This document shows, in pieces, positions 1-8,534 of a stretch of 64,000 bases of DNA. The translations under genes and the position numbers were made by a program. The notes under the pieces are model-generated. The model had not been told where the DNA came from. It searched no databases and was given only the letters and a program-made list of their open reading frames with translations. Each line of letters opens with the position of its first letter. Position 1 is the stretch's first letter. The stretch is from CAHJXF01 sp038254545 (GTDB lineage: Bacteria; Pseudomonadota; Gammaproteobacteria; Burkholderiales; Burkholderiaceae_D). The DNA is taken from positions 62,001 through 126,000 of the forward strand of contig JBBSGB010000005.1 of the NCBI GenBank assembly GCA_038254545.1. The letters run 5' to 3'.

Positions 1-2
1 TC

Positions 3-2165
3 TCCCGGACCGCTTTCATTCCAACGGAAGGCATCAACCGGCTGAGCTCCAATTCGGTTCCCGCCAACGTTTTGACCTCGGCGGGTCTGCAAAATCCCTA
101 CGCGAACAAATATAACGGTGGCAAGGGTTGCAATCCGCCGACATCGTTCGGCACGTCTCCTACAGATGCGCGCTGCCGTTTTGACTATGCCTCGGTCATC
201 GATATCTTCAATCCAACTGAATCGGCAAGCGCATTATTCCGAGCCACCGTTCAACTGAACGCAAATAATCAGTTGTTCCTGGAATATTTGCATTCGGAAA
301 ATCGCCAGAAGTTTAGAATTTCGCCGACTCCGGTCTCCGAGTCGACAACCTTCAATACCGGCACGGATCGGGTTTTATATCCCAAGACCGGGAAATATTA
401 TCCCGGTAATGGCATCACGCCTGCAATTCCCGGCATCGCTGCGGATTCCGGCCCTGTCCCGGGGTTTGCCGATATCTTCTGGCGCAGCCTTTCCGCCGGT
501 CCGCGTACCGACGTGACCAAGGAAAAGGCCGATCGCGGCTTGATCGGCGCGGAAGGTTCGGGCTTTGGTTGGGACTACAACGTTGGCCTGATGCGCACGC
601 AGGATAAGGTGACGGATTCCTACGTCGATGGGTATCTTTCGGAATCGAAGCTGCTGCGCACCGGTGGGTTGACACCCAAGCAGCCAGGATATTCAGCGGC
701 GGTGACTGCGGGCGGCGGTATTGATCCGGCCATCAACCCGTTCTCGGTCGCGCAAGATGCCGCCGGTCAGGCGGCGATCGAACGTACCAAGGTCAATCAA
801 GTCGTGCGGGTCGGCAAATCGACGCGCGATTCGATCGACGGTCGTGCTTCGCGCGAAATCTATAATCTGCCGGCCGGACCGCTGGCACTCGCGGCTGGCG
901 CCGAGTTTCGTCGGGAAAAATACGACGATGTTCCGGCTGCGATTTTCAGCTCTGGTGACTTGATCGGCAGTGGTGGTGATCTGCAACCGGCGATCGGCAG
1001 TCGTCGCGTTACGGCTGTATTCGGCGAGTTGAATATCCCCATCATCAAGAATCTTGAAGCGGGACTGGCTGCGCGATTCGATCATTACAGCGATTTCGGC
1101 AACACGACCAACCCCAAGGCGACGTTGCGTTACCAGCCCTCGACAGCGTTACTGTTGCGCGCTTCGGCCGGTACCGGTTTTCGCGCTCCGACGCTGCCGG
1201 AACTGTTCGGGGGCACCACGCAAACCAACTCGGGCGGCGCCTACGATGACCCGCTGTACGATTCGAGCAATGGGCCGGGAAAGAGTCGATGCAACGATAG
1301 TGTTGCTGCTGGCGGTCAGTTCAATCCGAATTTCTGTAACGCGCAGTTGAAGGTCAAGCAAGGGGGCAATCCCAAACTCGATCCGGAGAAGTCCCATCAA
1401 TTCTCGGCGGGTTTCGTTCTTGAGCCGACTCGCGATATCACATTCGGCGCGGATTATTTCTACATCAAGCAGAAACAACAGATCGGCATCATCAATGGCG
1501 ATACGAAGCTGACCAATGCGCAGAACAATGGATATATAGATCTTTTCAATCCCACGACACGCAGCAGTTCCTCGCCGTTTGCGGGCGACGTGTTCACCAA
1601 GGTTGATCCATTCACCGGCGTAACGGTGATCGACTTTATCTCAGCCCAATTCCAAAACGTCGCTCAACAGATTACGAAAGGCATCGACATATCAGCGCGG
1701 TATCGTTTTCCGAAGACGACCTATGGTCAGTTCACCACCGGCATCGAAAGCACTTATCTGATTTCGAGCAAGAACAGGCTGAAGGGTGATCCGAACTTCA
1801 CCGAGAACATCGGCACGTTCCAGATCTTTGGCCCGGTCGTTCGTTACAAGCAGGTGCTGTCACTCTCTTGGGATTACGGTCCGTATAACGCAGCCGCGTA
1901 TTACAACTGGTCTTCAGGCTATGCGGATTCGAACCTGAATCTCGCCGGCAAGCAGCGTCAGGTCGGCTCGTATGAAACGACCGACCTCACCAGTTCCTAT
2001 ACCGCCTTCAAGGCGGTCAAGTTGACGCTCGGTATCCGGAATCTGTTCGACCGCGATCCGCCGTTCTCCAATCAGAACCAGTACTTCCAGGTGGGCTACG
2101 ATCCGACGATCGGCGATCCGCATGGCCGTACCTACTATGCACGTCTGAGCTACATGTTCAGGTAA
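3..2165 (+). CDS. TonB-dependent outer-membrane receptor, 5'-truncated by the window edge
   Basis: The frame is open from the first bases to the TAA at 2163, giving about 720 residues that lack signal peptide and plug domain. What is visible is the outer-membrane beta-barrel: alternating aromatic and polar strands, the motif GTGFRAPTLPELFG, a paired-Cys loop (SRCNDS...FNPNFCN), an NPKLDPEKS segment typical of TonB-dependent receptor barrels, and a closing strand ending YARLSYMFR. Such receptors import scarce ligands (siderophores, cobalamin, oligosaccharides) using energy from TonB-ExbB-ExbD, which is encoded 1.7 kb downstream. The substrate cannot be told from the sequence. A strong terminator follows directly. 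The first in-frame start-like codon (TTG at 72) is internal, not the real start. Confidence 0.93.
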   Translation, partial: SRTAFIPTEGINRLSSNSVPANVLTSAGLQNPYANKYNGGKGCNPPTSFGTSPTDARCRFDYASVIDIFNPTESASALFRATVQLNANNQLFLEYLHSENRQKFRISPTPVSESTTFNTGTDRVLYPKTGKYYPGNGITPAIPGIAADSGPVPGFADIFWRSLSAGPRTDVTKEKADRGLIGAEGSGFGWDYNVGLMRTQDKVTDSYVDGYLSESKLLRTGGLTPKQPGYSAAVTAGGGIDPAINPFSVAQDAAGQAAIERTKVNQVVRVGKSTRDSIDGRASREIYNLPAGPLALAAGAEFRREKYDDVPAAIFSSGDLIGSGGDLQPAIGSRRVTAVFGELNIPIIKNLEAGLAARFDHYSDFGNTTNPKATLRYQPSTALLLRASAGTGFRAPTLPELFGGTTQTNSGGAYDDPLYDSSNGPGKSRCNDSVAAGGQFNPNFCNAQLKVKQGGNPKLDPEKSHQFSAGFVLEPTRDITFGADYFYIKQKQQIGIINGDTKLTNAQNNGYIDLFNPTTRSSSSPFAGDVFTKVDPFTGVTVIDFISAQFQNVAQQITKGIDISARYRFPKTTYGQFTTGIESTYLISSKNRLKGDPNFTENIGTFQIFGPVVRYKQVLSLSWDYGPYNAAAYYNWSSGYADSNLNLAGKQRQVGSYETTDLTSSYTAFKAVKLTLGIRNLFDRDPPFSNQNQYFQVGYDPTIGDPHGRTYYARLSYMFR

Positions 2166-2187
2166 GCTTATCGAGAAAGTCTCTGAG

Positions 2188-2218
2188 CCCGCGGGGTTTA
2201 TCCCCGCGGGTTTTTTTT
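2188..2218 (+). terminator. Rho-independent terminator after the receptor gene
   Basis: A perfect 9-bp stem (CCCGCGGGG at 2188-2196 with CCCCGCGGG at 2202-2210), a 5-base loop and eight T residues (2211-2218), starting 22 bases after the receptor stop codon. Confidence 0.92.
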
Positions 2219-2257
2219 CGTCCAACGAAAAGAGCAAGCTGCGGTTTATTGCGACTC

Positions 2258-3562
2258 ATGGCATTCGGGAAAGAGATGGAAGCATCAGACGTTCAGCATC
2301 GGGTTACGCGTCAATACGAGGAATTTCCGTATCCATCGCGAGATCCGCGTGATGAGCGAAGTCGCTTGATCGGGACATGGCTCGACGATACTGGCCTTAT
2401 CAACCATCATTGTTTTCGCGGAGAGCGTCGCTTCGAAAACGACTTCAGAGTTCTTGTTGCGGGTGGCGGAACAGGAGATGGAACGATATTCCTGGCCGAG
2501 CAATTGAAAGGAACGAATGCTCGTATCGTTCACCTCGATGTCAGTGAACCGAGTATTGCGATAGCACGGGAGCGCGCGCGGATTCGAGGACTTTCCGGAA
2601 TCGAATGGATCTCGGAATCAATCGTCGATTTGCCAAAGCTGGCACTGGGCGAATTCGACTACGTCAATTGTGTCGGTGTCTTGCACCATCTCGATTCGCC
2701 GGAACGCGGACTCGATGCGTTGCTTTCGGCGCTCGCGCCGGATGGCGCGCTCGGGTTGATGGTCTACGGACAAATCGGTCGGACCGGGGTTTACCAGTTG
2801 CAATCTTTGCTGAGAACGCTCAACAGCGGGCTTGAGAATACGGCTGCGCAGTTGACAAACGCCAAAGCTGTTCTTGCATCCTTGCCCAGACGCAATTGGT
2901 TCAAGCGTGGTGAAGACCTTCATCCGGACCATCATTCAGGAGGTGATGCGGGCATCGTCGATTTGTTGCTCCACTCCAAGGATCGCGCCTACACGGTTCC
3001 ACAGCTATACGAATGGCTCGAAGATCGCAGTGGGTTACACCTCACATTTTCAGATGTGCATCGCGGACGGCTTCCTTATTCGCCGGAAAGAGTTCTATCG
3101 CACGCCGATCCGAAACTTCTCGAAAGGCTGGGCGCGATGCGGCGGCGTGATCGGGAAGCGGTCGCCGAGCTTGCGGGAGGCGACCTCATTACGCATTCGT
3201 TTTATGCGACGCGACTCGGCGATCGTTGCGCGCCTTATGGAGATAGCGGTTACGTTCCGTTCTTCATTACGGAGGAACAATCTGCGCGCGGCGACGAACT
3301 CGCGGCGCTCATCGAACATCACAAGCGCGAACCATTCCTGCTGCAGCATGGCCGCTCGGGCTTGGCGTTGCCGATCACTTGCGGACAGTATGTTCAAGCG
3401 ATATTCAGTCATCTCAACGGCGAGCGTTCGTGGCGTGATATTTTCGCTCGCGTGCGGAACGAGGTACCAGACTCGCCGAGCGATGAAGTCCTGTTCGATG
3501 ACTTCAAGCCCTGGTTCGATGCATTGCAGTCGATCGATCGAATCCTTCTCCGTCGTTACTGA
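2258..3562 (+). CDS. Class I SAM-dependent methyltransferase with an extra C-terminal domain
   Basis: A Rossmann-type methyltransferase. Motif I is VLVAGGGTGDG (about residue 65), followed by an acidic strand end (HLDVSEPS) and a motif IV-like FDYVNCVGVLHHL. The first half is a standard methyltransferase core. The second half (after about residue 230) is longer than in minimal enzymes and ends in a region (LLQHGRSGLALPITCGQYVQAIF...) that I cannot assign. The acceptor substrate is unknown. The start is uncertain: TTG 2249, ATG 2258 and ATG 2276 are all in frame and none has a good Shine-Dalgarno sequence. ATG 2258 is chosen, but 2276 is nearly as likely since conserved-looking sequence begins after it. 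It lies alone between a terminator and the tonB promoter region. Confidence 0.8.
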   Translation: MAFGKEMEASDVQHRVTRQYEEFPYPSRDPRDERSRLIGTWLDDTGLINHHCFRGERRFENDFRVLVAGGGTGDGTIFLAEQLKGTNARIVHLDVSEPSIAIARERARIRGLSGIEWISESIVDLPKLALGEFDYVNCVGVLHHLDSPERGLDALLSALAPDGALGLMVYGQIGRTGVYQLQSLLRTLNSGLENTAAQLTNAKAVLASLPRRNWFKRGEDLHPDHHSGGDAGIVDLLLHSKDRAYTVPQLYEWLEDRSGLHLTFSDVHRGRLPYSPERVLSHADPKLLERLGAMRRRDREAVAELAGGDLITHSFYATRLGDRCAPYGDSGYVPFFITEEQSARGDELAALIEHHKREPFLLQHGRSGLALPITCGQYVQAIFSHLNGERSWRDIFARVRNEVPDSPSDEVLFDDFKPWFDALQSIDRILLRRY

Positions 3563-3681
3563 AGCGCCGCCGTTTTCGCCTGCTGACGATCGGATAAACG
3601 CTGATTGGCACGACGCTTCGCGTCGAATCCAACCGGCTTGTTGTACCGTAAACAAGATGGCCTTCACAGGCGCATTTCAAC

Positions 3682-3712
3682 TTGATGAAACGCTGCATGA
3701 TTGGTGTACTAT
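3682..3712 (+). promoter_or_regulatory. Possible sigma-70 promoter for the tonB operon
   Basis: TTGATG (3682-3687) and TACTAT (3707-3712, preceded by TG) are 19 bases apart, about 115 bases before the tonB start. The spacing is long, so this is tentative. The 268-base gap 3563-3830 shows no other recognisable feature. Confidence 0.3.
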
Positions 3713-3830
3713 TGCGCCCTTTCTGTCGGGCCTCCCATAAGGAAGATCGATCGAAGGGCGATGAAATCGCCACTCGCCCGAGCACGGGTGCGCCTTTGGC
3801 AAAATCGAAAGCGTTCTGGAGTACATCTCA

Positions 3831-4487
3831 ATGGACTATGCGCAGCAGCAGCGAAATCCGACCAAGCATCTGGTTGGCATCGTTGTTGTCATCCTCCTCC
3901 ATGTGCTTTTGATCTACGGGTTGGTCAGCGGACTTGCGCGCAAGGTCGTCGAAGTGGTCAAGAAGCCGCTCGAGACCCAGATCATCGAGGAGATCAAGCC
4001 TCCTCCCCCGCCTCCTCCCGAGGTGCAGTTGCCGCCGCCGCCGAAGTTCGTCGCGCCGCCGCCCCCGTATATCCCGCCGCCTGAAGTTCAGGTCAACGTC
4101 CCGCCGCCGCCGAATGTGATTACGGCGACGACCAATACGCCGCCGCCCGAAGCGCCGCCCATTGCCGTTCGCGCGCCGGTCGAGGCCCCCCCGGCGCCAC
4201 CTGCTGCGCCTCCCGCGACGAGCGCGCGCTCGGCTTGCCCGAACTACGCGAAGGCGTTGGGCGACAGCGCCTACCCGCGCGACGCGGTCAAGGAAGGTAT
4301 CGAGAAAGGCGAGGCGGTGATCCGCTTTACGGTCGGCTCGGGCGGCGAGGTCAAGGACATCTCGACGGTGAGCAGTTCGCACCGTTCGTTCGCGCGCGCG
4401 GCGCAAAGTGTCGTGCGCGAGCTTCATTGCATCGGCCAGGGCAAGGACATCATTTTCGAGATCCCTTTCTCGTTCAAGCGGGAGTAA
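3831..4487 (+). CDS. tonB: TonB energy-transducing protein
   Basis: 218 residues with the TonB layout. There is a short cytoplasmic N-terminus, one membrane anchor (about residues 13-35, GIVVVILLHVLLIYGLVSG), a long proline-rich periplasmic spacer (about 56-130, many PPPP runs), and a TonB C-terminal domain (about 135-218, with the YPRDAVKEGIEKGEAVIRF pattern). It couples the proton-motive force harvested by ExbB/ExbD to TonB-dependent receptors such as the one upstream. ATG 3831 is preceded by GGAG ten bases away. It heads a collinear set with exbB, two exbD genes and a TPR protein. Confidence 0.95.
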   Translation: MDYAQQQRNPTKHLVGIVVVILLHVLLIYGLVSGLARKVVEVVKKPLETQIIEEIKPPPPPPPEVQLPPPPKFVAPPPPYIPPPEVQVNVPPPPNVITATTNTPPPEAPPIAVRAPVEAPPAPPAAPPATSARSACPNYAKALGDSAYPRDAVKEGIEKGEAVIRFTVGSGGEVKDISTVSSSHRSFARAAQSVVRELHCIGQGKDIIFEIPFSFKRE

Positions 4488-4602
4488 GCGCTGCTCGGGA
4501 GAGGCGATTGCGCGTGTGGTAATGCAGGGGCGCACCGCCGTTTATTGAAATCCAAAGATGCGGCGTGAACCGCATCGAATACAGCTTCTACATGGAGAGA
4601 CG

Positions 4603-5595
4603 ATGAAATTAACCAACAACCGACTGCGGACCCTGATGTCTGCATGGATGCTTACCGCGTTGCTCGGCAACTTTGGCCTGATGCAGGTCGCCTTGGCGCA
4701 GACAACCACTCCGGCCACTACGCCTTCAGCGACTCCGACGCCTGCACCTGAAGCCGCGCCGGCGGGCACGCCCCCGGCATCGGTGGCACCTGCGGCACCT
4801 GGCGACACCGGTGGAGCGAAGACCGATGTCGCCGCTGCGTCCGCAGCGACGACCGAGTCCGTCGAAAATCCCTACGGTCTCGAAGCGCTCTGGAAGGGCG
4901 GCGACTGGGTTGCCAGGAGTACGCTGATCATCCTCGTGATCATGTCGATGGGTAGTTGGTACATCATCGTCACCAAGCTGATCGAGCAGACCAAGCTGAT
5001 GAAGCAGGCCAAGGACGCCAACAAGACGTTCTGGAACTCGCCTTCGGTACCCCAGGGAACCGCCACGCTAAAGCAGGGCAGCCCTTTCCGATTCATCGCC
5101 GAATCGGGCATGCAGGCCACCGAGCGGCACGAGGGTCTCTTGGGCGATGTCGATCTGAATACCTGGGTCACGATGTCGATCCAGCGCGCGATGGAGAATG
5201 TACAGAACCGTCTGCAGGACGGCCTTGCATTCCTCGCGACGGTCGGCTCGACCGCTCCGTTCGTGGGGCTGTTCGGTACGGTGTGGGGGATTTATCACGC
5301 GCTGACCGCCATCGGTATCGCCGGCCAAGCTTCGATTGACAAGGTTGCGGGTCCCGTAGGCGAGGCGCTGATCATGACCGCGATGGGTCTCGCGGTCGCG
5401 GTGCCTGCGGTGCTCGGCTACAACTGGCTGGTCCGTCGCAACAAGTCGGGCATGGAGCGCGTGCGCGCTTTCGGTTCCGACCTCCACTCGGTACTGCTTG
5501 GTGGCGGCACCGCGCGTCTAGCGACGGCGGTACCGGCGTCAGTCATGCCGGCCGCGACTACGGTCCGTACCGCTGCGGTTTCGCGAGCGAGTTAA
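4603..5595 (+). CDS. exbB: ExbB/TolQ-type proton channel subunit with signal peptide
   Basis: 330 residues. ATG 4603 is chosen because GGAGAG sits five bases before it and the product then starts with a clean signal peptide (MKLTNNRL..., cleavage after about ALA-Q, residue 32). An Ala/Pro/Thr-rich linker follows (about 33-85), then the MotA/TolQ/ExbB domain. That domain has a first membrane helix (STLIILVIMSMGSWYIIV), a cytoplasmic stretch, and the conserved pair of helices containing TVGSTAPFVGLFGTVWGI and GEALIMTAMGLAVAVPAVLGYN. It forms the inner-membrane proton channel with ExbD. The cleavable N-terminal extension resembles ExbB proteins that carry an added periplasmic segment. Confidence 0.94.
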   Translation: MKLTNNRLRTLMSAWMLTALLGNFGLMQVALAQTTTPATTPSATPTPAPEAAPAGTPPASVAPAAPGDTGGAKTDVAAASAATTESVENPYGLEALWKGGDWVARSTLIILVIMSMGSWYIIVTKLIEQTKLMKQAKDANKTFWNSPSVPQGTATLKQGSPFRFIAESGMQATERHEGLLGDVDLNTWVTMSIQRAMENVQNRLQDGLAFLATVGSTAPFVGLFGTVWGIYHALTAIGIAGQASIDKVAGPVGEALIMTAMGLAVAVPAVLGYNWLVRRNKSGMERVRAFGSDLHSVLLGGGTARLATAVPASVMPAATTVRTAAVSRAS

Positions 5596-5598
5596 ATC

Positions 5599-6027
5599 AT
5601 GTCGATGACCGTAGGTGCGGAAGACGCGGACGACGACGAAGTCGTCTCGGCGATCAACACCACGCCGCTGGTGGACGTGATGCTGGTGTTGTTGATCATC
5701 TTCCTGATCACGATTCCGGTCGTCACGCACACGATCCCGGTGCAGCTTCCCAAGGAAGTCAACTTACCGCGTCAGACCAAGCCGGAAAACATCAACATCA
5801 CGGTCAACAAGGATGGCGACATTTTCTGGAACGAACAGAAAGTCGCCAGCCCCGATGCGTTGGTTGCGCGATTGAAGAAGGTTTCGGTCAACGTTCCCCA
5901 ACCCGAATTGCAGATTCGCGGCGATGGCGGCGCGCGCTATGAATACGTCGGCAAGGTGGTGTTTGCAGCTCAGCGCGCCGGTATCGTCAAGATCGGCTTC
6001 GTGCTCGAACCGCCGCCGCGAGGATGA
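5599..6027 (+). CDS. exbD: ExbD biopolymer transport protein, first copy
   Basis: 142 residues: a short acidic cytoplasmic N-terminus, one transmembrane helix with the essential aspartate in the ExbD signature (INTTPLVDVMLVLLIIF, about residues 19-35), and a periplasmic domain (about 45-142). It is the proton-carrying partner of ExbB. The start lies three bases after the exbB stop, so translation is probably coupled. A second exbD follows 56 bases later, an arrangement known from Xanthomonas-type tonB loci. Confidence 0.94.
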   Translation: MSMTVGAEDADDDEVVSAINTTPLVDVMLVLLIIFLITIPVVTHTIPVQLPKEVNLPRQTKPENINITVNKDGDIFWNEQKVASPDALVARLKKVSVNVPQPELQIRGDGGARYEYVGKVVFAAQRAGIVKIGFVLEPPPRG

Positions 6028-6083
6028 AGCGGCACTGCTGACGCGATGAATTATTTCCGCACTCTGGCCGGAGAATATTTTCC

Positions 6084-6515
6084 ATGGCAATGAACGTAGG
6101 TTCATCGAGCGCTTCGGGCGAACCCGAAGTGATGGTGGACATCAACACCACCCCGCTGATCGACGTGATGCTGGTGCTGCTGATCATGTTGATCATCACC
6201 ATTCCGATCCAGTTGCACGCAGTCAACCTCAACATGCCCGCAGGCAATCCGCCGCCACCGCCGACGCCTCCGGAAGTCGTGCAGCTCGATATCGATTTCG
6301 ACGGCACGGTGGTCTGGAATGGCGAGGCAATGCCTACGCGCGCAGCGATGGAAGCCAAGATGCAGGCCGCCGTCGCGCAGCCGATCCAACCCGAGGTTCA
6401 CATCCGACCGAACAAGCTCGTCGCATACCGTTCGGTGGCTGCCGTGATGACCTCGGCGCAGCGCCTGGGCCTGACCAAGATCGGCATCGTCGGCAACGAG
6501 CAATTCATCAATTGA
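6084..6515 (+). CDS. exbD: ExbD biopolymer transport protein, second copy
   Basis: 143 residues, homologous to the preceding ExbD but clearly diverged. It keeps the signature with the membrane aspartate (INTTPLIDVMLVLLIML) and a periplasmic domain with a short Pro-rich insertion (GNPPPPPTPPE). GGAGA lies about nine bases before ATG 6084. Two unequal ExbD subunits beside one ExbB suggests either a mixed complex or receptor-class specialisation; the sequence does not decide this. Confidence 0.93.
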   Translation: MAMNVGSSSASGEPEVMVDINTTPLIDVMLVLLIMLIITIPIQLHAVNLNMPAGNPPPPPTPPEVVQLDIDFDGTVVWNGEAMPTRAAMEAKMQAAVAQPIQPEVHIRPNKLVAYRSVAAVMTSAQRLGLTKIGIVGNEQFIN

Positions 6516-6573
6516 GTTTCGTCGAGCGGTGGGCGGAGCGCGCGCGTCTGCGCGAAGGCAAAGGATCTCGAGA

Positions 6574-7794
6574 ATGTTCGAATTGAAAACCGTGAGTAAA
6601 GCGGTCGCCGCATTCGCCTGCGCCCTGAGTCTGTGTTGCTTCGCGCCTGCTGCGAGCGCACAGGGGGTACGACCCGAAGTAGGCCGGCCTCTGCAACAGG
6701 CAGCCGACGCGTTGAAGGCGCGACGCTATGCCGATGCCGCGGCCAAGGCCCGCGAAGCCGACAACGCCTCGAACAAGACGGCCAGCGAGCAGGCGGTCAT
6801 CGACCGCATGCGCCTTTCCATCGCCTCCCAGTCGGGTGACGTATCGACGATGACCAGCCTGATTTCCGGCGATAGGCTGCCAGCGTCACAGCACCTGCCG
6901 TTGGTGCAAACGGTGGCCAACGCGTACTACACGCAGCGCGACTTCGGCAATGCGGCGACGTGGTATCAGCGTTACCTGAAGGAAGGCGGCACCGATCCCG
7001 TGGTCCGTACCTTGCTGCTGCAGTCCTATTACCAAGCGGGCGATTGCGGCGCGGTGTCGCGGACCTTGCAAGGATCCATCCAGTCGGACGAGGCTGCTGG
7101 TCGTGCGCCGTCCGAGGAGCATCTCGGCATGCTGGGCAGTTGCTATCAGAGGACAAAGGACAATACCGGTTACGTCTTCGTCCTTGAAAAGCTCGCGACC
7201 TACTATCCCAAGAAGGAGTACTGGCAGAGCCTGCTCGACCGTATCCAGACCAAGAGCGGCTTTTCGGACCGGCTGATGCTCGACGTCTATCGACTCAAGC
7301 TCGCGTCGGGCCTGATGAACGGATCGAAGGACTACATGGAGATGGCGCAAATGGCGCTGGGCGACGATTACACGTCCGAAGCCAAGAAGGTGGTCGATCA
7401 GGGTTTCGCAAACAAGGTGTTGGGCGCGAGTGGAGACGTCGAGCGTCAGAAGCGACTCGCCGATCTCGCAGGCAAGCGTTTCGCCGAAGGCAAGGCGAAC
7501 CTGGCAAAGGACGAAGCCGAAGCAGCGGCCGAACGTGACGGCAACAACCTCGTCGCGTTGGGGTACAACGAGGTCGGCTACGGCCAGACCGCCAAAGGCA
7601 TTGCGCTGATGGAACAAGGCATCAAGAAGGGCGGCTTGCGGCGACCCGAAGAGGCGAAGCTTCATCTGGGCATCGCTTATCTCCAAGCCGGACAAAAGGC
7701 CAAGGCGCTACAGGTCTTCAAGACTGTTGGCGGCACCGACGGCGCAGCCGATCTCGCGCGTCTCTGGAGTCTGCAGGCGCGTCGCGCTGCTTAG
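6574..7794 (+). CDS. Secreted tetratricopeptide-repeat protein of the tonB operon
   Basis: 406 residues with a Sec signal peptide (MFELKTVSKAVAAFACALS..., cleavage after about ASA-Q) and helical repeat sequence throughout that fits TPR units (for example VANAYYTQRDFGNAATWYQRYL, LHLGIAYLQAGQKAKALQVFKTVGG). ATG 6574 is chosen for AAGGAT eight bases before it and the immediate signal peptide; an upstream in-frame start would add an Arg-rich stretch. It is the last gene of the tonB-exbB-exbD-exbD run and probably a periplasmic helper of that machinery, but its role is inferred only from position. Confidence 0.85.
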   Translation: MFELKTVSKAVAAFACALSLCCFAPAASAQGVRPEVGRPLQQAADALKARRYADAAAKAREADNASNKTASEQAVIDRMRLSIASQSGDVSTMTSLISGDRLPASQHLPLVQTVANAYYTQRDFGNAATWYQRYLKEGGTDPVVRTLLLQSYYQAGDCGAVSRTLQGSIQSDEAAGRAPSEEHLGMLGSCYQRTKDNTGYVFVLEKLATYYPKKEYWQSLLDRIQTKSGFSDRLMLDVYRLKLASGLMNGSKDYMEMAQMALGDDYTSEAKKVVDQGFANKVLGASGDVERQKRLADLAGKRFAEGKANLAKDEAEAAAERDGNNLVALGYNEVGYGQTAKGIALMEQGIKKGGLRRPEEAKLHLGIAYLQAGQKAKALQVFKTVGGTDGAADLARLWSLQARRAA

Positions 7795-7813
7795 ATTCCG
7801 CTCCCGAACGAGG

Positions 7814-7845
7814 CCTCGATGCGTCATTGCATCGGGGTTTTTTTT
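7814..7845 (+). terminator. Rho-independent terminator of the tonB operon
   Basis: Stem CCTCGATGC (7814-7822) with GCATCGGGG (7829-7837), including one G-U pair, followed by eight T residues, 20 bases after the TPR gene. Confidence 0.88.
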
Positions 7846-8100
7846 GCTTTGCCATTCTCAACCCGCCTCTCGTGATTCCGACGAGGGTGCCTCTTGATCC
7901 TTCCAAGCACGCGAGGAATCTCATCTTCTCCAATGTGCGGTGCGCATGCAATGAAGACAAGATTCCTCCTCCCAACTCCCCGGAATGACAAAGGGCCACG
8001 CTCTTCGAGATGACAGGGGATGCGCTTTTCCCGATCCTTGACATGTCAAGCATCGTGACGCGCACCATTGCGCTGCTCGTCCCGTCAAACACGAATCGTC
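7846..8100. other. Non-coding stretch with repeat-like segments
   Basis: No convincing gene. It contains short pieces such as GAGGAATCTCATCTTC, GATTCCTCC and CCGGAATGACAAAGGG that resemble common intergenic repeat families, and the first copy of the TTGACATGTCAA palindrome (8037-8050). Confidence 0.4.
8037..8050. repeat. 14-bp perfect palindrome, copy 1
   Basis: CTTGACATGTCAAG is self-complementary over 14 bases. TTGACATGTCAAGCAT (8038-8053) recurs exactly at 10881-10896. It is a possible operator or an element boundary; there is no adjoining T-tract, so it is not a terminator. Confidence 0.7.
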
Positions 8101-8229
8101 TCAGTCTAGGGCTTGTTGAATCGGGAGCCGTTCAGGGTCAATGAACAGAGGTTTGGAAGGAACGTCTGCAGTCTCGGCTTGCTCGCCACCGCTCACTTCC
8201 GCTACGGTTGATTCGTTCAGTGTTTGCAT
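8101..8229 (-). CDS. 42-residue peptide precursor with a double-glycine leader
   Basis: A short gene with ATG at 8229, stop TGA at 8103-8101, and a strong Shine-Dalgarno AGGAG (8240-8236) six bases before the start. The product begins MQTLNESTVAEVSGG and ends PERLPIQQALD. Counting back from Gly15 as -1, hydrophobic residues fall at -4 (Val), -7 (Val) and -12 (Leu), the classic pattern of double-glycine leaders cut and exported by peptidase-containing ABC transporters. The predicted 27-residue mature part is acidic (six acidic, two basic residues), lacks Cys, and has a hydrophobic Pro-rich C-terminal half. No transporter, immunity or modification gene is visible nearby, so function (bacteriocin, signal, other) is open. 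It could instead be a small acidic cytosolic protein. Confidence 0.6.
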   Translation of the reverse strand: MQTLNESTVAEVSGGEQAETADVPSKPLFIDPERLPIQQALD

Positions 8230-8534
8230 CGTGATCTCCTGAAGTCATTGATAAGGATGTCGCGCGATCGCCGCGATTCGCTGCACGTTCAGATTGCGTG
8301 GCTTTTGCGTTCCGGACAACTCATCTTTGAATGAGCTTGTTGACGGATACGTTCTCACGAAGAATTAGGCTGAAACGTTTATGTTGTCCGCCATCGCATG
8401 GATCGCGCGGTCCGTCTCAACAAGATGAATCAGAGTCGGCCAAGGAGTTGATCATTGCGCTTGCAGCCGCGAATCAGCGCGCCTGAAAACAATTGTGCTT
8501 CGCCTAATACTCGCGAATCGGATTCCACTGCTTA
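8230..8534. other. Intergenic stretch upstream of the small peptide gene
   Basis: 305 bases, visibly less GC-rich than the flanking operons. Apart from the AGGAG ribosome site of the peptide gene, I see only very short open frames and no confident promoter, terminator or RNA structure. Confidence 0.4.

Noticed and set aside
3606..3621. TGGCACG-N4-TTCG, resembling a sigma-54 promoter before tonB
   Set aside because: The -24 half is perfect, but the invariant GC of the -12 half is missing.
2874..3740. Overlapping 288-codon plus-strand frame inside the methyltransferase gene
   Set aside because: Different frame from the recognised methyltransferase, Ser/Arg-rich, no start signals.
7718..8092. 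Minus-strand 124-codon frame after the TPR gene
   Set aside because: Overlaps the TPR gene end and its terminator, no ribosome site, composition unlike a protein.
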